A stretch of DNA of 15,908 nucleotides from Acidimicrobiia bacterium UBA4744 (lineage in GTDB: Bacteria; Actinomycetota; Acidimicrobiia; Spongiisociales; UBA4744): NCBI GenBank assembly GCA_002403855.1, contig DHIO01000041.1, positions 55,153 to 71,060 on the forward strand, given 5' to 3'. The position numbers were made by a program, and so were the translations under genes. The notes under the pieces were generated by a model. The model searched no databases and was not told the DNA's origin. It saw only the letters and a list, made by a program, of their open reading frames with translations. Positions within the stretch are counted from its first letter, which is position 1; the number at the start of each line of letters is the position of its first letter. Positions 6,541-13,592 of the stretch are shown here, piece after piece.

Positions 6541-6680
6541 GTCTGATTCCTCTCTCCCCACCGCGGAGGGTTGGGGGACTCACTGAAATCTCGTGTCCGG
6601 GTTCGAATGAGCCTCGGCCGTCCGTCCGGATCGCCCGTGCTCGGAGCCTCCTCCAGATTACCGGAAGTGACCACGAACTC

Positions 6681-6717
6681 GCCCGAGCGGGCAGAGTTGA
6701 AGCCGCCCCGGTACGCT
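6681..6717 (+). promoter_or_regulatory. Putative promoter and palindrome of the cupin gene
   Basis: TACGCT at 6712-6717 fits a TAnnnT -10 box and ends 7 bases before the ATG at 6725, so the message may be leaderless. A short palindrome GCCCG-AG-CGGGC at 6681-6692 sits where a -35 or operator would be. I see no consensus -35. The 163-base gap from 6562 to 6724 separates the divergent panB and cupin genes and holds nothing else clear. Confidence 0.35.
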
Positions 6718-6724
6718 GACGGCC

Positions 6725-7051
6725 ATGACCGCCTCCCACACGTTCCTCGCCGAACTGACCACGTCGATGGAAATCCCAACCGAGGGGACCCTCAGCAAGG
6801 TGGTCTACAAGGATGACTCGGTCCGCGTGGTCACGTTCGCCTTTGACCGAGATCAAGAGCTCACCGAACACACGGCCGCGATGCCGGCCATCGTGCAGGT
6901 CCTTTCAGGTCGCCTGCGCCTGACCATGGGAACCGATACTGTCGAGGTTCGTCCCGGTGACTGGGCCCACATGACGGCCGGCCTGCCGCACTCGGTCGCG
7001 GCCCTCGAACCGAGTGTCATGCTGCTGACGCTGCTGCGTGAGGCGCCGTAG
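6725..7051 (+). CDS. Small single-domain cupin protein
   Basis: This 108-residue cytoplasmic protein consists of one cupin beta-barrel. Motif 1 is reduced: EHTAAMPAIVQVLSGRLRLTMG (described here as residues 48-69) keeps His49 and the glycine turn but lacks the usual second His and Glu. Motif 2 is RPGDWAHM..GLPHSV with His88. Only two of the usual metal ligands are obvious, so metal binding is uncertain. Similar small cupins are often annotated cupin domain-containing protein without known substrate. No Shine-Dalgarno is evident and the -10-like box is 7 bases away, suggesting leaderless translation. It diverges from panB and converges on the histidine kinase gene, with 5 bases between stop codons. 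Confidence 0.85.
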   Translation: MTASHTFLAELTTSMEIPTEGTLSKVVYKDDSVRVVTFAFDRDQELTEHTAAMPAIVQVLSGRLRLTMGTDTVEVRPGDWAHMTAGLPHSVAALEPSVMLLTLLREAP

Positions 7052-7056
7052 AGACT

Positions 7057-8703
7057 CTATCGCTCCCGTCCGGTCGGCAACATCAACTCGAATTCGCTGC
7101 GTGTCTCCGCCTGTCGGTAGGTGAGGGTGCCGTTCATCATCTCCGCCAGTTTGCGGGAGACGGACAAGCCCAGCCCCAGCGAACCGGGCAAACCCGGGGC
7201 GTCGTGGGCCCGCCGGAATGGTTCGAAGATGGAGTCATGTTCCGACTCGGGGATTCCGGACCCGCTGTCGGCCACGACCACCTTGCTCCACACGGCGTTC
7301 CCTTCCAGTTCGATCCAGACTTCCTTCCCTCCGTATCGGAACGCATTCGTGACGAGGTTCCGCAGAATCTGACGGACCCGTTGGGAATCCGCCGCTGCAC
7401 TCCCGGCAGATCCTGAAACAGATATGGATCGGGTTGAAGGTGTTCGCAGGTGATTGGTCTCCGCCAGCACCCCTTCGATAGCACGGTGGAGGTCGACTTC
7501 CTCGGAAACGACCGTCACCTTTCCGATATCAGCCCGGGCGGCCACCAGCAAATCCTCGACGATCGCCGCCACTTCGTGGCTCTGGTCGGCAATCATCCCG
7601 ATGAATTCCGCGATCTCGGCCAGGTTGAACAACTGGTAGCTCGAGCGCAACTCCTCTGACAACCCGACTACCGCAGTGAGCGGCGTGCGAAGCTCATGAG
7701 CGATGGTTGCCACGAACTCATCCTTGGAGCGAACCAACGCCTCGAGGCTTGCCTCGGCGCTCATTCGTTCCGTCACGTCGGTGGCCACTCCGATTACCCG
7801 CTCCAAGCTGCCGTGCGCATCGACTTGCGCCGAATATTGAACCTGAAAGAACAGGTCCCCAAGCTGGACGACATCAGAAAACGATTCGCCTTTCAAGGAA
7901 CGCTCCACACCGGCGAGCACCTGCGGTGCGTCGGCGTACACCTCGAAGACCGATCGGCCCACGACCTCTCCCGGAACCAGTCCGAGCGCTTCCAGACCTG
8001 CTCCTTCGGAAAGCCCAAACCAACCCTTGGCGTCGTACTCGAACAAGATCAACGGTGCCGCATTGACGGTCAGATCGAGCTGTCGCTTGCTGGCCGATAG
8101 CTCTGCGTCGAGCCGCCCTGCCGACTGGAGGACTCCAGAGGCGGCAATCAGGATTGCCACCATTCCCGGCAGGTAGACCAGAAGCGCGATCGCCCTGATG
8201 ATCCACAACTCGGCGCCCGACCATCCGCTCCCATCCACGACGAAGAGGTGGACGAGGATCCACATGACCGGATAGGGCAAGAACCGGAGAGCAGAGCGGA
8301 CATCCAACAAAGCAAAGGCAGCGACCACGATGTAAGAGAACGGAGGGATCACCACTTCGACCGGCAGCTGACCAAACACGGTCGCAACGCCCACCGCAGT
8401 CGAGTCGACCAGAAGAGGCAAGTGAACCGACCGGAACCAGCGACCCTGGTGTCGCAACCAGGCATCGATCGCCGCGCAAAGGGCGACGACGGAAACGAGC
8501 AAACCCCCCACCCAATCCCAGGCAGCCACCAACACCAGACTGGCCAGGGAAATCGCCAAAGCAATGACCAATCGGGTCAGGTGATAGCGGCGGGCGAGGT
8601 TGGCATCCAGCCTTTCGGGGTCCGGTCGCCCCCTTCTCGAGTCGTCGGCGGCAGCGTCGTTGCCGACGCGTCGGTGATCTTCGGATGCGGTTCCCTGGGA
8701 CAT
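7057..8703 (-). CDS. Membrane histidine kinase with a PAS domain
   Basis: This 548-residue sensor kinase has a charged N-terminus (1-40) and a membrane region of about five or six helices between 44 and 190. A short linker follows, then a PAS domain at about 207-310 ending in GVATDVTERM. The kinase core comes next: H-box FVATIAHELRTPL with phospho-accepting His336, N-box NLVTNAFRYG at 449-458, G1 DSGSGIPE at 479-486, and G2 GSLGLGLSV at 507-515. All catalytic elements look intact. The ATG at 8703 is preceded by AGGAGG at very close spacing. No response regulator lies next to it, so it is an orphan kinase here. The signal and partner cannot be read from the sequence. It converges on the cupin gene. 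Confidence 0.93.
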   Translation of the reverse strand: MSQGTASEDHRRVGNDAAADDSRRGRPDPERLDANLARRYHLTRLVIALAISLASLVLVAAWDWVGGLLVSVVALCAAIDAWLRHQGRWFRSVHLPLLVDSTAVGVATVFGQLPVEVVIPPFSYIVVAAFALLDVRSALRFLPYPVMWILVHLFVVDGSGWSGAELWIIRAIALLVYLPGMVAILIAASGVLQSAGRLDAELSASKRQLDLTVNAAPLILFEYDAKGWFGLSEGAGLEALGLVPGEVVGRSVFEVYADAPQVLAGVERSLKGESFSDVVQLGDLFFQVQYSAQVDAHGSLERVIGVATDVTERMSAEASLEALVRSKDEFVATIAHELRTPLTAVVGLSEELRSSYQLFNLAEIAEFIGMIADQSHEVAAIVEDLLVAARADIGKVTVVSEEVDLHRAIEGVLAETNHLRTPSTRSISVSGSAGSAAADSQRVRQILRNLVTNAFRYGGKEVWIELEGNAVWSKVVVADSGSGIPESEHDSIFEPFRRAHDAPGLPGSLGLGLSVSRKLAEMMNGTLTYRQAETRSEFELMLPTGRER

Positions 8704-9005
8704 GCCCTCCTAGCATCGGCAGGTGGATGGCCGGTCTTGACCAGACGAATCCATGCGAAGAGAGGCATCTCCGAGCCCGGGTGGCGATTCGCCACATCAT
8801 GAACGTCCGACATGGTCACGATCTCCAGCCTCGCGGCATGTCCCCCACAAGAGGGGTTCTCTCGACGGAACGGAGATACTTCCCCGGATTCAGCCCAAAT
8901 GCTGCGTTCTGGGGCGGAAGGGACGTTCCCGAGGCACATGGGCTGGTTACTACCGGATAACAAGGCGGCGAGGAGGCCGGTTCCGTCGATCCCACTACAG
9001 TCGAG
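8704..9005. other. Non-coding gap upstream of the histidine kinase, with an operator-like palindrome
   Basis: Between the divergent starts at 8703 and 9066 I find no supported gene in this part. A 15-bp perfect palindrome, GTGGCGA-T-TCGCCAC, lies at 8781-8795, 78 bases upstream of the kinase ATG. It could be an operator or a tight hairpin in the kinase leader. Minor GC pairings occur near 8842-8856 (CCCC / GGGG). No tRNA or recognised riboswitch consensus was seen. Confidence 0.4.
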
Positions 9006-9063
9006 ATGCAGTTCGGACTGCATGCACACAACAACACGGTTGTCATTGCCGATACGGAGAAGG
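8996..9063 (+). promoter_or_regulatory. Putative promoter, two leader hairpins and ribosome site of the 2H gene
   Basis: TACAGT at 8996-9001 fits a -10 box. ATGCAGT / ACTGCAT at 9006-9023 forms a perfect 7-bp stem with a TCGG tetraloop, near the expected 5' end of the message. A second hairpin, ACAAC / GTTGT, occupies 9031-9043. GGAGAAGG at 9056-9063 then precedes GTG at 9066. This order suggests the in-frame ATG at 9006 belongs to the leader and is not the start. The hairpins are visible; the promoter is weakly supported. Confidence 0.4.
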
Positions 9064-9065
9064 TC

Positions 9066-9611
9066 GTGGATTCATCGCAACCCGCAAGGTTCCAGTTGAC
9101 CTCCGAGTCGGCGTTGATCGTCCCGGTTCCGGAATCCGAACCCGTAGTGAAAGACCTGCGGGTCCGCTACGATCCGGCCGCTTCGGCCGGCGTGCCCGCT
9201 CATATCACCGTGCTCTACCCGTTTCTCGCCCCCGCCGAGCTGGACGATTCGATCCTGGCCGAACTGAAAGCGCTCTTCTCAGGGATAGATTCCTTCCCCT
9301 TCAATCTCTCGGGGATTGGTCGGTTTCCAGATGTGATCTACCTCACCCCCGACCCACCGAATCCCTTCGTCCGGCTCACTGCCGCCATCGCCACCCGGTG
9401 GCCCGAGACACCGCCGTACGGAGGCGCCCACGACGAGATCGTGCCTCACCTGACAGTGGCTCACACGCCCGATGTATCGGTTGCCGAAGAAGTTCGCCGC
9501 ACAACGGAACCGAGTCTCCCGGTCGTTTGTACGGCTCGCCGGGTCTGGCTCATGACCAGCCGGGACGGGAGATGGACACTACGCGGTAGATTCCCTTTCG
9601 GAAGGCGCTAA
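9066..9611 (+). CDS. 2H phosphoesterase superfamily protein (2'-5' RNA ligase-like)
   Basis: The 181-residue protein carries the two histidine motifs of the 2H superfamily: AHITVLYPF with His46 and PHLTVAH with His128. These histidines form the active site that hydrolyses or forms 2'-5' or cyclic phosphodiesters in RNA or nucleotides. The domain begins at SALIVPVPESEP (about 15) and runs to the end. The family includes ThpR-type ligases and cyclic phosphodiesterases, and the true substrate is unknown. GTG at 9066 is chosen because GGAG lies 6 nt upstream. ATG at 9006 would add 20 poorly conserved-looking residues, and TTG at 9096 is also possible. DUF3352 follows after 40 bases on the same strand, perhaps co-transcribed. 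Confidence 0.85.
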   Translation: MDSSQPARFQLTSESALIVPVPESEPVVKDLRVRYDPAASAGVPAHITVLYPFLAPAELDDSILAELKALFSGIDSFPFNLSGIGRFPDVIYLTPDPPNPFVRLTAAIATRWPETPPYGGAHDEIVPHLTVAHTPDVSVAEEVRRTTEPSLPVVCTARRVWLMTSRDGRWTLRGRFPFGRR

Positions 9612-9651
9612 CGGAGCGCTCTTCCCGGATCTCCGCGGCGACCGATTTCGG

Positions 9652-11433
9652 GTGGTGAACCGAATCAAGCCGTTCGGCTCCGATGCCGATAGCCATACCG
9701 TGGAAGACCTCCCTCCAGATCCCTATGAGCTGCCGGTTGATCCATCCGACCGGCTACCGGCCTCCGGATTGATCCAAGCTACCCATACGTCTGCGGGTTC
9801 GAAGCGGCGAGGTCCGCAGATGATGGTGATCGGTGCCGTGACGGCACTCGTCTTGGTCGGCGGAGGAGGGCTGCTCGCTCTCCAAGCCTTCACGGCCGTC
9901 AGTCAGGCCCCGGCCGCCTCGATGCCACCCGAAACGGGCGCATATCTATCAGTGGATCTCCTTCAGCTGACGGGCGAGGACACCACCGGAGCGCTGATCG
10001 ACACAGTGAACGGCATCCTCACACAGCTCGGGGAGGATGTCGCCGAGCCCGAGGATCTGATCGCCGACCTCGACGAGCAATTGTGGGCTTCCGCGGGTTT
10101 CGATTTCAGCAACGACATTCGGCCCTGGATCGGTCGAACAATCGGATTGGGAGTCCTCCCCAGCGGCTGGGATCCGATGGACTACACCTCTACACCAGAC
10201 GTCTTGTTGGCAGTCGAAGTCCGAAACGATGGCAAGGCCCGGGATTTCCTCGAGACCCTCCAGGCGTCACTGGCTCGAGACGGATTCGCCATTGTACCGT
10301 CCACCTACCGAGGGGTGGATCTGTTGAACTGGCGGGACGCCGGCACCGGCGTGACCATCGCCGTCTCGGACGGGATGCTGCTGGCCGGTACGACCATTGC
10401 CGTGCAACGCGGAGTCGACGCCCAGAATGGAAGCTCTCTGGCCGACCATCCCGGATTCGTGGCGGCAACCGAATCGCTGCCCGACTCCCGGCTCCTCACC
10501 GGTTGGATCAACGGAGGTTTCTACCGCGACATCTACGAGAGCATGCTCACCACCGTCGGCGGCATCATGCTCGACGCCAGTCTTTCCCGGGACATGCTGG
10601 ACGGCTGGGAGAATGCTTCCTTCTCCGTCACCGTTACCGATACCGGCGTGGCCTTCGACGGCGCGCTGATGCTCACCGACGGCGGGCCAGAGTGGTACAC
10701 GCCGGAGTTGCTCGGCACGGGCTCTGTACCGGCCCTGCTGCCGGTGGACACCCTGGCATTCGCGGAGTATGGGAGTCCGGCCGGACTCTGGTCCTCGATC
10801 GCCGCATCGGTGGTCGGACAGGAATCCGCCTACGAAGAAGAACTCGACGCAGCCGCCGCTGAACTCGGCTTCCACCCGATCGATGACTTCGTTGCTCACC
10901 TGGATGGGGTCCTCGGCGTGGCGCTGCTCCGATCCGAAGAGGGCCAACTGGCCGCAGAGTCGGGCTACCCCGTCGGTCTGGTCGGGTTCGCGGGCACTTC
11001 GTCACCGGATCCCCTTCGCGCCACGCTCGTCATCTTGCAGGACGTGCTGGAGGAGAAAAACACGCCGGTGTCTGCAGCCACCGTCGGAGGAAACGAAATC
11101 TACGTCCTCGAAGACGACGCCGCAGAGGTCGTGACGTATGGAGTCACCGACGAGCGCTTCGTCGTCGGCACCAGCAGCAGCGACCTGACCAGGATCGGAG
11201 CCGCCGGACCCAACCTCCTGGACAGTGCGGCCTATGCAGCCGCCGTCGATGCTCTACCGGATGAGAACTACCTGGTCTCGTTCTTCGCGGACGTGGATGG
11301 CCTCGCCGATGTCTTCGGGGCGTCGGGCGACGCGCAAATCGCCCTCGAGCCTTTCACCGCCGTCATAGCCGCTACCAGCATCGACGGGGATACCTACCGG
11401 GGTACGGTCCTGGTCTTGATCGACTACGAATGA
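9652..11433 (+). CDS. DUF3352 membrane-anchored protein
   Basis: This 593-residue protein has an acidic, proline-containing N-terminus (1-50), a basic KRR at 51-53, and one transmembrane helix at about 57-80. A large, presumably extracytoplasmic domain follows. That domain begins with PPETGAYLSVDLLQL and contains the DUF3352 pattern around DFSNDIRPWIGRTIGLGVL and later LDGVLGVALL. Two related halves seem likely because the FSNDIRPWIG / HPIDDFVAHLDGVLG theme recurs. Function is unknown. There is no lipobox and no catalytic motif I recognise. The GTG at 9652 has no strong ribosome site; a second GTG follows at once. It lies 40 bases after the 2H gene and ends before a large inverted repeat. Confidence 0.8.
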   Translation: MVNRIKPFGSDADSHTVEDLPPDPYELPVDPSDRLPASGLIQATHTSAGSKRRGPQMMVIGAVTALVLVGGGGLLALQAFTAVSQAPAASMPPETGAYLSVDLLQLTGEDTTGALIDTVNGILTQLGEDVAEPEDLIADLDEQLWASAGFDFSNDIRPWIGRTIGLGVLPSGWDPMDYTSTPDVLLAVEVRNDGKARDFLETLQASLARDGFAIVPSTYRGVDLLNWRDAGTGVTIAVSDGMLLAGTTIAVQRGVDAQNGSSLADHPGFVAATESLPDSRLLTGWINGGFYRDIYESMLTTVGGIMLDASLSRDMLDGWENASFSVTVTDTGVAFDGALMLTDGGPEWYTPELLGTGSVPALLPVDTLAFAEYGSPAGLWSSIAASVVGQESAYEEELDAAAAELGFHPIDDFVAHLDGVLGVALLRSEEGQLAAESGYPVGLVGFAGTSSPDPLRATLVILQDVLEEKNTPVSAATVGGNEIYVLEDDAAEVVTYGVTDERFVVGTSSSDLTRIGAAGPNLLDSAAYAAAVDALPDENYLVSFFADVDGLADVFGASGDAQIALEPFTAVIAATSIDGDTYRGTVLVLIDYE

Positions 11434-11439
11434 ATCCCC

Positions 11440-11492
11440 GGTTTTCGGCGTCCTGAACCCCCACTATTTCCCCTCTCAGGACGCCAAAAACC
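11440..11492. terminator. Long inverted repeat between convergent genes, possible bidirectional terminator
   Basis: Arms of 17 nt at 11440-11456 and 11476-11492 pair with a single mismatch: GGTTTT-C-GGCGTCCTGA against its complement, with a 19-nt loop. It lies between the stops of DUF3352 (11433) and the minus-strand lipoprotein (11501). The T and A runs are inside the stem and not after it, so it is not a textbook intrinsic terminator in either direction. Position between convergent genes still favours termination or RNA 3'-end protection. Confidence 0.6.
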
Positions 11493-11500
11493 CTCTGCGA

Positions 11501-11914
11501 CTACTCACAGGGAACCTCTGCTCGCGGCCAGCGTTCCACCCGCTGATCGTCGTAGACCAGATAGAGATAGTCTTCGACATCCGACTCTGCGACCCATACC
11601 TCGCGAATGCTGTGCCGGTAACCGCCGGCGGCGGCGTCGGGTGGAAGCTCGGCCCGGTCGCTGAACGTCAGCACCGCGCCGCTGTCACCCACCAGCGTGC
11701 CCAGCGCAGCCGTCGGGTCATTGGCGTAGGTATGACCGACGAATTCGAGGAACACCACATCCTGGGTGCCGCACCGTTTGAAGCCCTCGTACTCGACGAT
11801 GATCCCCGAGGAGGCGATGTTGCCGCTGGGATCCGTCCAGGGCCCGTGTGAGCTGCCACATGCACTCACCACCAGACCGGCCGACACGACCAGCAAGAGG
11901 CTTCTCAGAACCAT
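11501..11914 (-). CDS. Small lipoprotein of unknown function
   Basis: The 137-residue product begins with a clear lipoprotein signal, MVLRSLLLVVSAGLVVSAC, with the modified Cys at 19. The mature part is about 118 residues and contains GIIVEYEGFKRCGTQDVVFLE. Two further cysteines (48 and 136) might form a disulfide outside the membrane. I do not recognise a family. ATG at 11914 overlaps the end of the upstream membrane-protein gene by 10 bases and lacks a good ribosome site, so translational coupling is likely. Longer readings from upstream in this frame would bury the signal peptide and are unlikely. The gene ends just before the inverted repeat at 11440-11492. Confidence 0.8.
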   Translation of the reverse strand: MVLRSLLLVVSAGLVVSACGSSHGPWTDPSGNIASSGIIVEYEGFKRCGTQDVVFLEFVGHTYANDPTAALGTLVGDSGAVLTFSDRAELPPDAAAGGYRHSIREVWVAESDVEDYLYLVYDDQRVERWPRAEVPCE

Positions 11915-12297
11915 GCGTCCCGTGGAATGGTGGCCGCCACGATCACCAACGTCGCCAGGATTCCAAGAGCGGCGGTCCGGTACGCACCGGTCCCTCCCGA
12001 TCTGGTGGCGCGGCCGACCACCGCGTGCCCCACCCCGAGGGCGATGAGCATCCCGACCGGATGGATCCAGGCGCGAAAGACGTCGAGGTCCCAGCCGCGG
12101 TCGACGATCCATAGCAGGATGCCGATCAGCACCTGAATGTCGAGCATGATGAGGGCGATGGTGAACGTTCGGGCGGTGTCCTTGCGGAGTGGAGCCGCGT
12201 CCGACGGACGAGAGAAGCCGTATCCGACGGCAACGATGAGCCCCAGCAGGACGATCCAGCGCCAGATGGAATGAATGGTGACCAAGGTATCCGCCAT
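11905..12297 (-). CDS. Small four-helix membrane protein, possibly cytochrome-b-like
   Basis: A 130-residue integral membrane protein with about four helices, near residues 10-30, 45-63, 73-92 and 106-122. The first helix starts HSIWRWIVLLGL, and the third contains WIHPVGMLIALGVGHAVV with two histidines. This layout recalls small cytochrome b561-like proteins that begin with a His-x-x-x-Arg-Trp motif, so heme binding is possible but unproved. ATG at 12297 is preferred: it starts right before the first helix, and GAAAGG lies about 12 nt upstream. The next gene, a lipoprotein, overlaps its end by 10 bases, implying the two products act together at the cell envelope. Confidence 0.75.
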   Translation of the reverse strand: MADTLVTIHSIWRWIVLLGLIVAVGYGFSRPSDAAPLRKDTARTFTIALIMLDIQVLIGILLWIVDRGWDLDVFRAWIHPVGMLIALGVGHAVVGRATRSGGTGAYRTAALGILATLVIVAATIPRDAWF

Positions 12298-12415
12298 GAA
12301 TGATTCAGCCTTTCTCGACGTGTCGCGGATTGTCGAGGGTATCGCCGGTTCGGTCAAGGCGAGGGGTGACGGACGTCGCCCTTGGGCTCCACGCGGATTT
12401 GAACCTAGCCGCTCG

Positions 12416-12436
12416 CGGACCGCAAGAGCCGGTCCG
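12416..12436 (-). terminator. GC-rich hairpin downstream of azlD
   Basis: CGGACCG at 12416-12422 pairs perfectly with CGGTCCG at 12430-12436 across a 7-nt loop. It lies 30 bases past the azlD stop on the minus strand, with no T-tract. It probably ends the azlCD transcript. The 168-base gap 12298-12465 otherwise shows no gene; a tRNA-like T-arm sequence near 12393-12403 was examined and rejected. Confidence 0.4.
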
Positions 12437-12465
12437 AGCTCGTATCGAGGCAACCGGGCCGGGCA

Positions 12466-12774
12466 TCAGCCCGCCCACCACCGCACCAGCCAATAGGCGG
12501 CCGCCCCGATCACGATGGTTCCGACCAGCGATCGTCGCGTGAGGCCGGCACCCACCACGCCCCCCGCGGCCCCAGCCAGAGCCGGCGTCACGGCCACTTC
12601 GCCGTCCGGAGCTGCCAGACCGCTGGTTGCCAGCGCCACGAACAGGGCCAGGGGGAAGACCTCGAGGAACCTGCCGACCAGCCCTCCCAGGACGGGCCGG
12701 CGGCGAACGAGGAATGCGACGCGGCTGGCGTAGGTAATGGCAGCTACCAGCACGATCAACGCAAGGTCAGGCAC
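12466..12774 (-). CDS. azlD: AzlD-type branched-chain amino-acid exporter subunit
   Basis: AzlD is the small partner of AzlC in exporters of branched-chain amino acids (BrnFE type). The protein has 102 residues and about three to four helices. The opening helix is VPDLALIVLVAAITYASRVA, followed by RRPVLGGLVGRFLEVFPLALFVALATSG. The conserved Tyr-x-x-Arg and the FLE..P pattern fit AzlD. The GTG start at 12774 overlaps the azlC stop by 8 bases. No separate ribosome site is visible, so translation is probably coupled to azlC. A longer reading in this frame would overlap most of azlC and is rejected. Confidence 0.85.
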   Translation of the reverse strand: MPDLALIVLVAAITYASRVAFLVRRRPVLGGLVGRFLEVFPLALFVALATSGLAAPDGEVAVTPALAGAAGGVVGAGLTRRSLVGTIVIGAAAYWLVRWWAG

Positions 12775-13435
12775 GGACGGCCGTCCCGACCAGCGCCGCC
12801 GCCGTCGCAGCCCCGGTGATCTGCCATGCGTCCGGAAGGATGACGGTGGCCAGCAGGGCAGCCGCCACCGCCAGCGCGGCGACCAGCCAGTCCCGACGCG
12901 TCCGAACCAGCGGAGCCGCCAGTCCGAGGAAGAGCAGAGCGAAGAACACGTCGATGCCGAAGGCGGCCGGGTCGATGGCCCTCCCCAGGAACGCACCGAG
13001 AGCCGTGCCCGCAACCCAAGCCGAGTACAGCATCAGGTCTGCGGCCGCCTTGTAGGCCACCAGGTCCGGAACTCCAGATTGCGAAGCACGCAAGGTGAGA
13101 CCGAAGGTCTCATCGGTCAGGACCCAGGCGAGAGCCACTCTGGTACGGAGCGAACGATCCCCGATGAGATCCGCCAGCTTCGCCGACATCGGCAGGTGAC
13201 GGAGAGCCAGGCCGGTCGTGGCAACCAGCACCGGGCCCGGACCTCCGGCCAGCAGCCCTACCAGGGCGAACTGTGCGGCGCCCGACACGATGACGACCGA
13301 CGACAGCACCACCAGCCAGGATGCGAGACCGGCTTGAACCCCGAGCACTCCATAGGCAACTCCGAACGCCGCCACCGCCAGGAACACGGGGAACCCATCT
13401 CGTAGACCACGGCGGAACGAGGGACTGGATAGCAC
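12767..13435 (-). CDS. azlC: AzlC-type branched-chain amino-acid permease
   Basis: AzlC is the large subunit of a branched-chain amino-acid exporter in the cytoplasmic membrane. The 222-residue protein has about seven helices. Family marks include FRRGLRDGFPVFLAVAAFGVAYG at the start (described at residues 7-29), SGAAQF at 51-56, LALRHLPMSA at 76-85, TDETFGL at 107-113, and IDVFFAL near 161-167. The start is GTG at 13435. A TAGCAT box ends 6 bases upstream, so the message may be leaderless. azlD follows with an 8-base overlap. Substrate is inferred from the family; some members act on other small molecules. Confidence 0.92.
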   Translation of the reverse strand: MLSSPSFRRGLRDGFPVFLAVAAFGVAYGVLGVQAGLASWLVVLSSVVIVSGAAQFALVGLLAGGPGPVLVATTGLALRHLPMSAKLADLIGDRSLRTRVALAWVLTDETFGLTLRASQSGVPDLVAYKAAADLMLYSAWVAGTALGAFLGRAIDPAAFGIDVFFALLFLGLAAPLVRTRRDWLVAALAVAAALLATVILPDAWQITGAATAAALVGTAVRA

Positions 13436-13441
13436 CCTGAG

Positions 13442-13483
13442 ATGCTAGGAAGAGTGGGCCGCCGACGCACCCGACACGTCGGG
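13442..13483 (-). promoter_or_regulatory. Putative azlC promoter with a palindromic operator
   Basis: TAGCAT on the minus strand at 13447-13442 fits a -10 box and ends 6 bases before the azlC GTG. A perfect palindrome, CCCGAC-AC-GTCGGG, at 13470-13483 covers the area just upstream of where a -35 would be. It is a reasonable binding site for a regulator of azlCD. No consensus -35 is seen, and no regulator gene lies next to it. Confidence 0.35.
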
Positions 13484-13592
13484 CCGGAAACCACTAGGCA
13501 CGCGCCGTCTTCGGGCGTACCGTGGATTCGAGGGGTCGCGCGCCCATCCACCGCTAGGGCGCCAATCCGACTCCCAGAGGAGGCGAAGTCAT

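Noticed and set aside
6541..6561. Upstream GTG start for panB adding seven residues
   Set aside because: The ATG at 6540 has a good purine-rich ribosome site (GAGAGAGG) and begins at the usual PanB N-terminus.
6598..6615. GGGTTCGAATG, resembling a tRNA T-loop
   Set aside because: The second T-stem strand is not complementary, and no other tRNA arms are found around it.
8577..9029. 150-codon minus-strand frame running over the histidine kinase start and upstream gap
   Set aside because: It overlaps the kinase N-terminus in another frame, has no recognisable domain, and its third-position GC in the non-overlapping part looks only moderate by rough count.
8753..9589. 278-codon plus-strand frame overlapping the 2H phosphoesterase gene
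   Set aside because: The 2H gene in a different frame has both histidine motifs. This frame gives an arginine-rich product typical of a shadow frame.
12361..12480. tRNA-like pieces on the minus strand (GGTTCAAATCC and a 7-nt-loop arm)
   Set aside because: The T-stem has two mismatches out of five. No acceptor or D-stem partner is found at proper spacing, and the loop-to-arm distance is too long. The arm is better read as a hairpin after azlD.
12737..13405. 222-codon plus-strand frame opposite azlC
   Set aside because: It is antisense to azlC, which has clear family motifs. Its product is low-complexity, rich in Arg, Gln and His.
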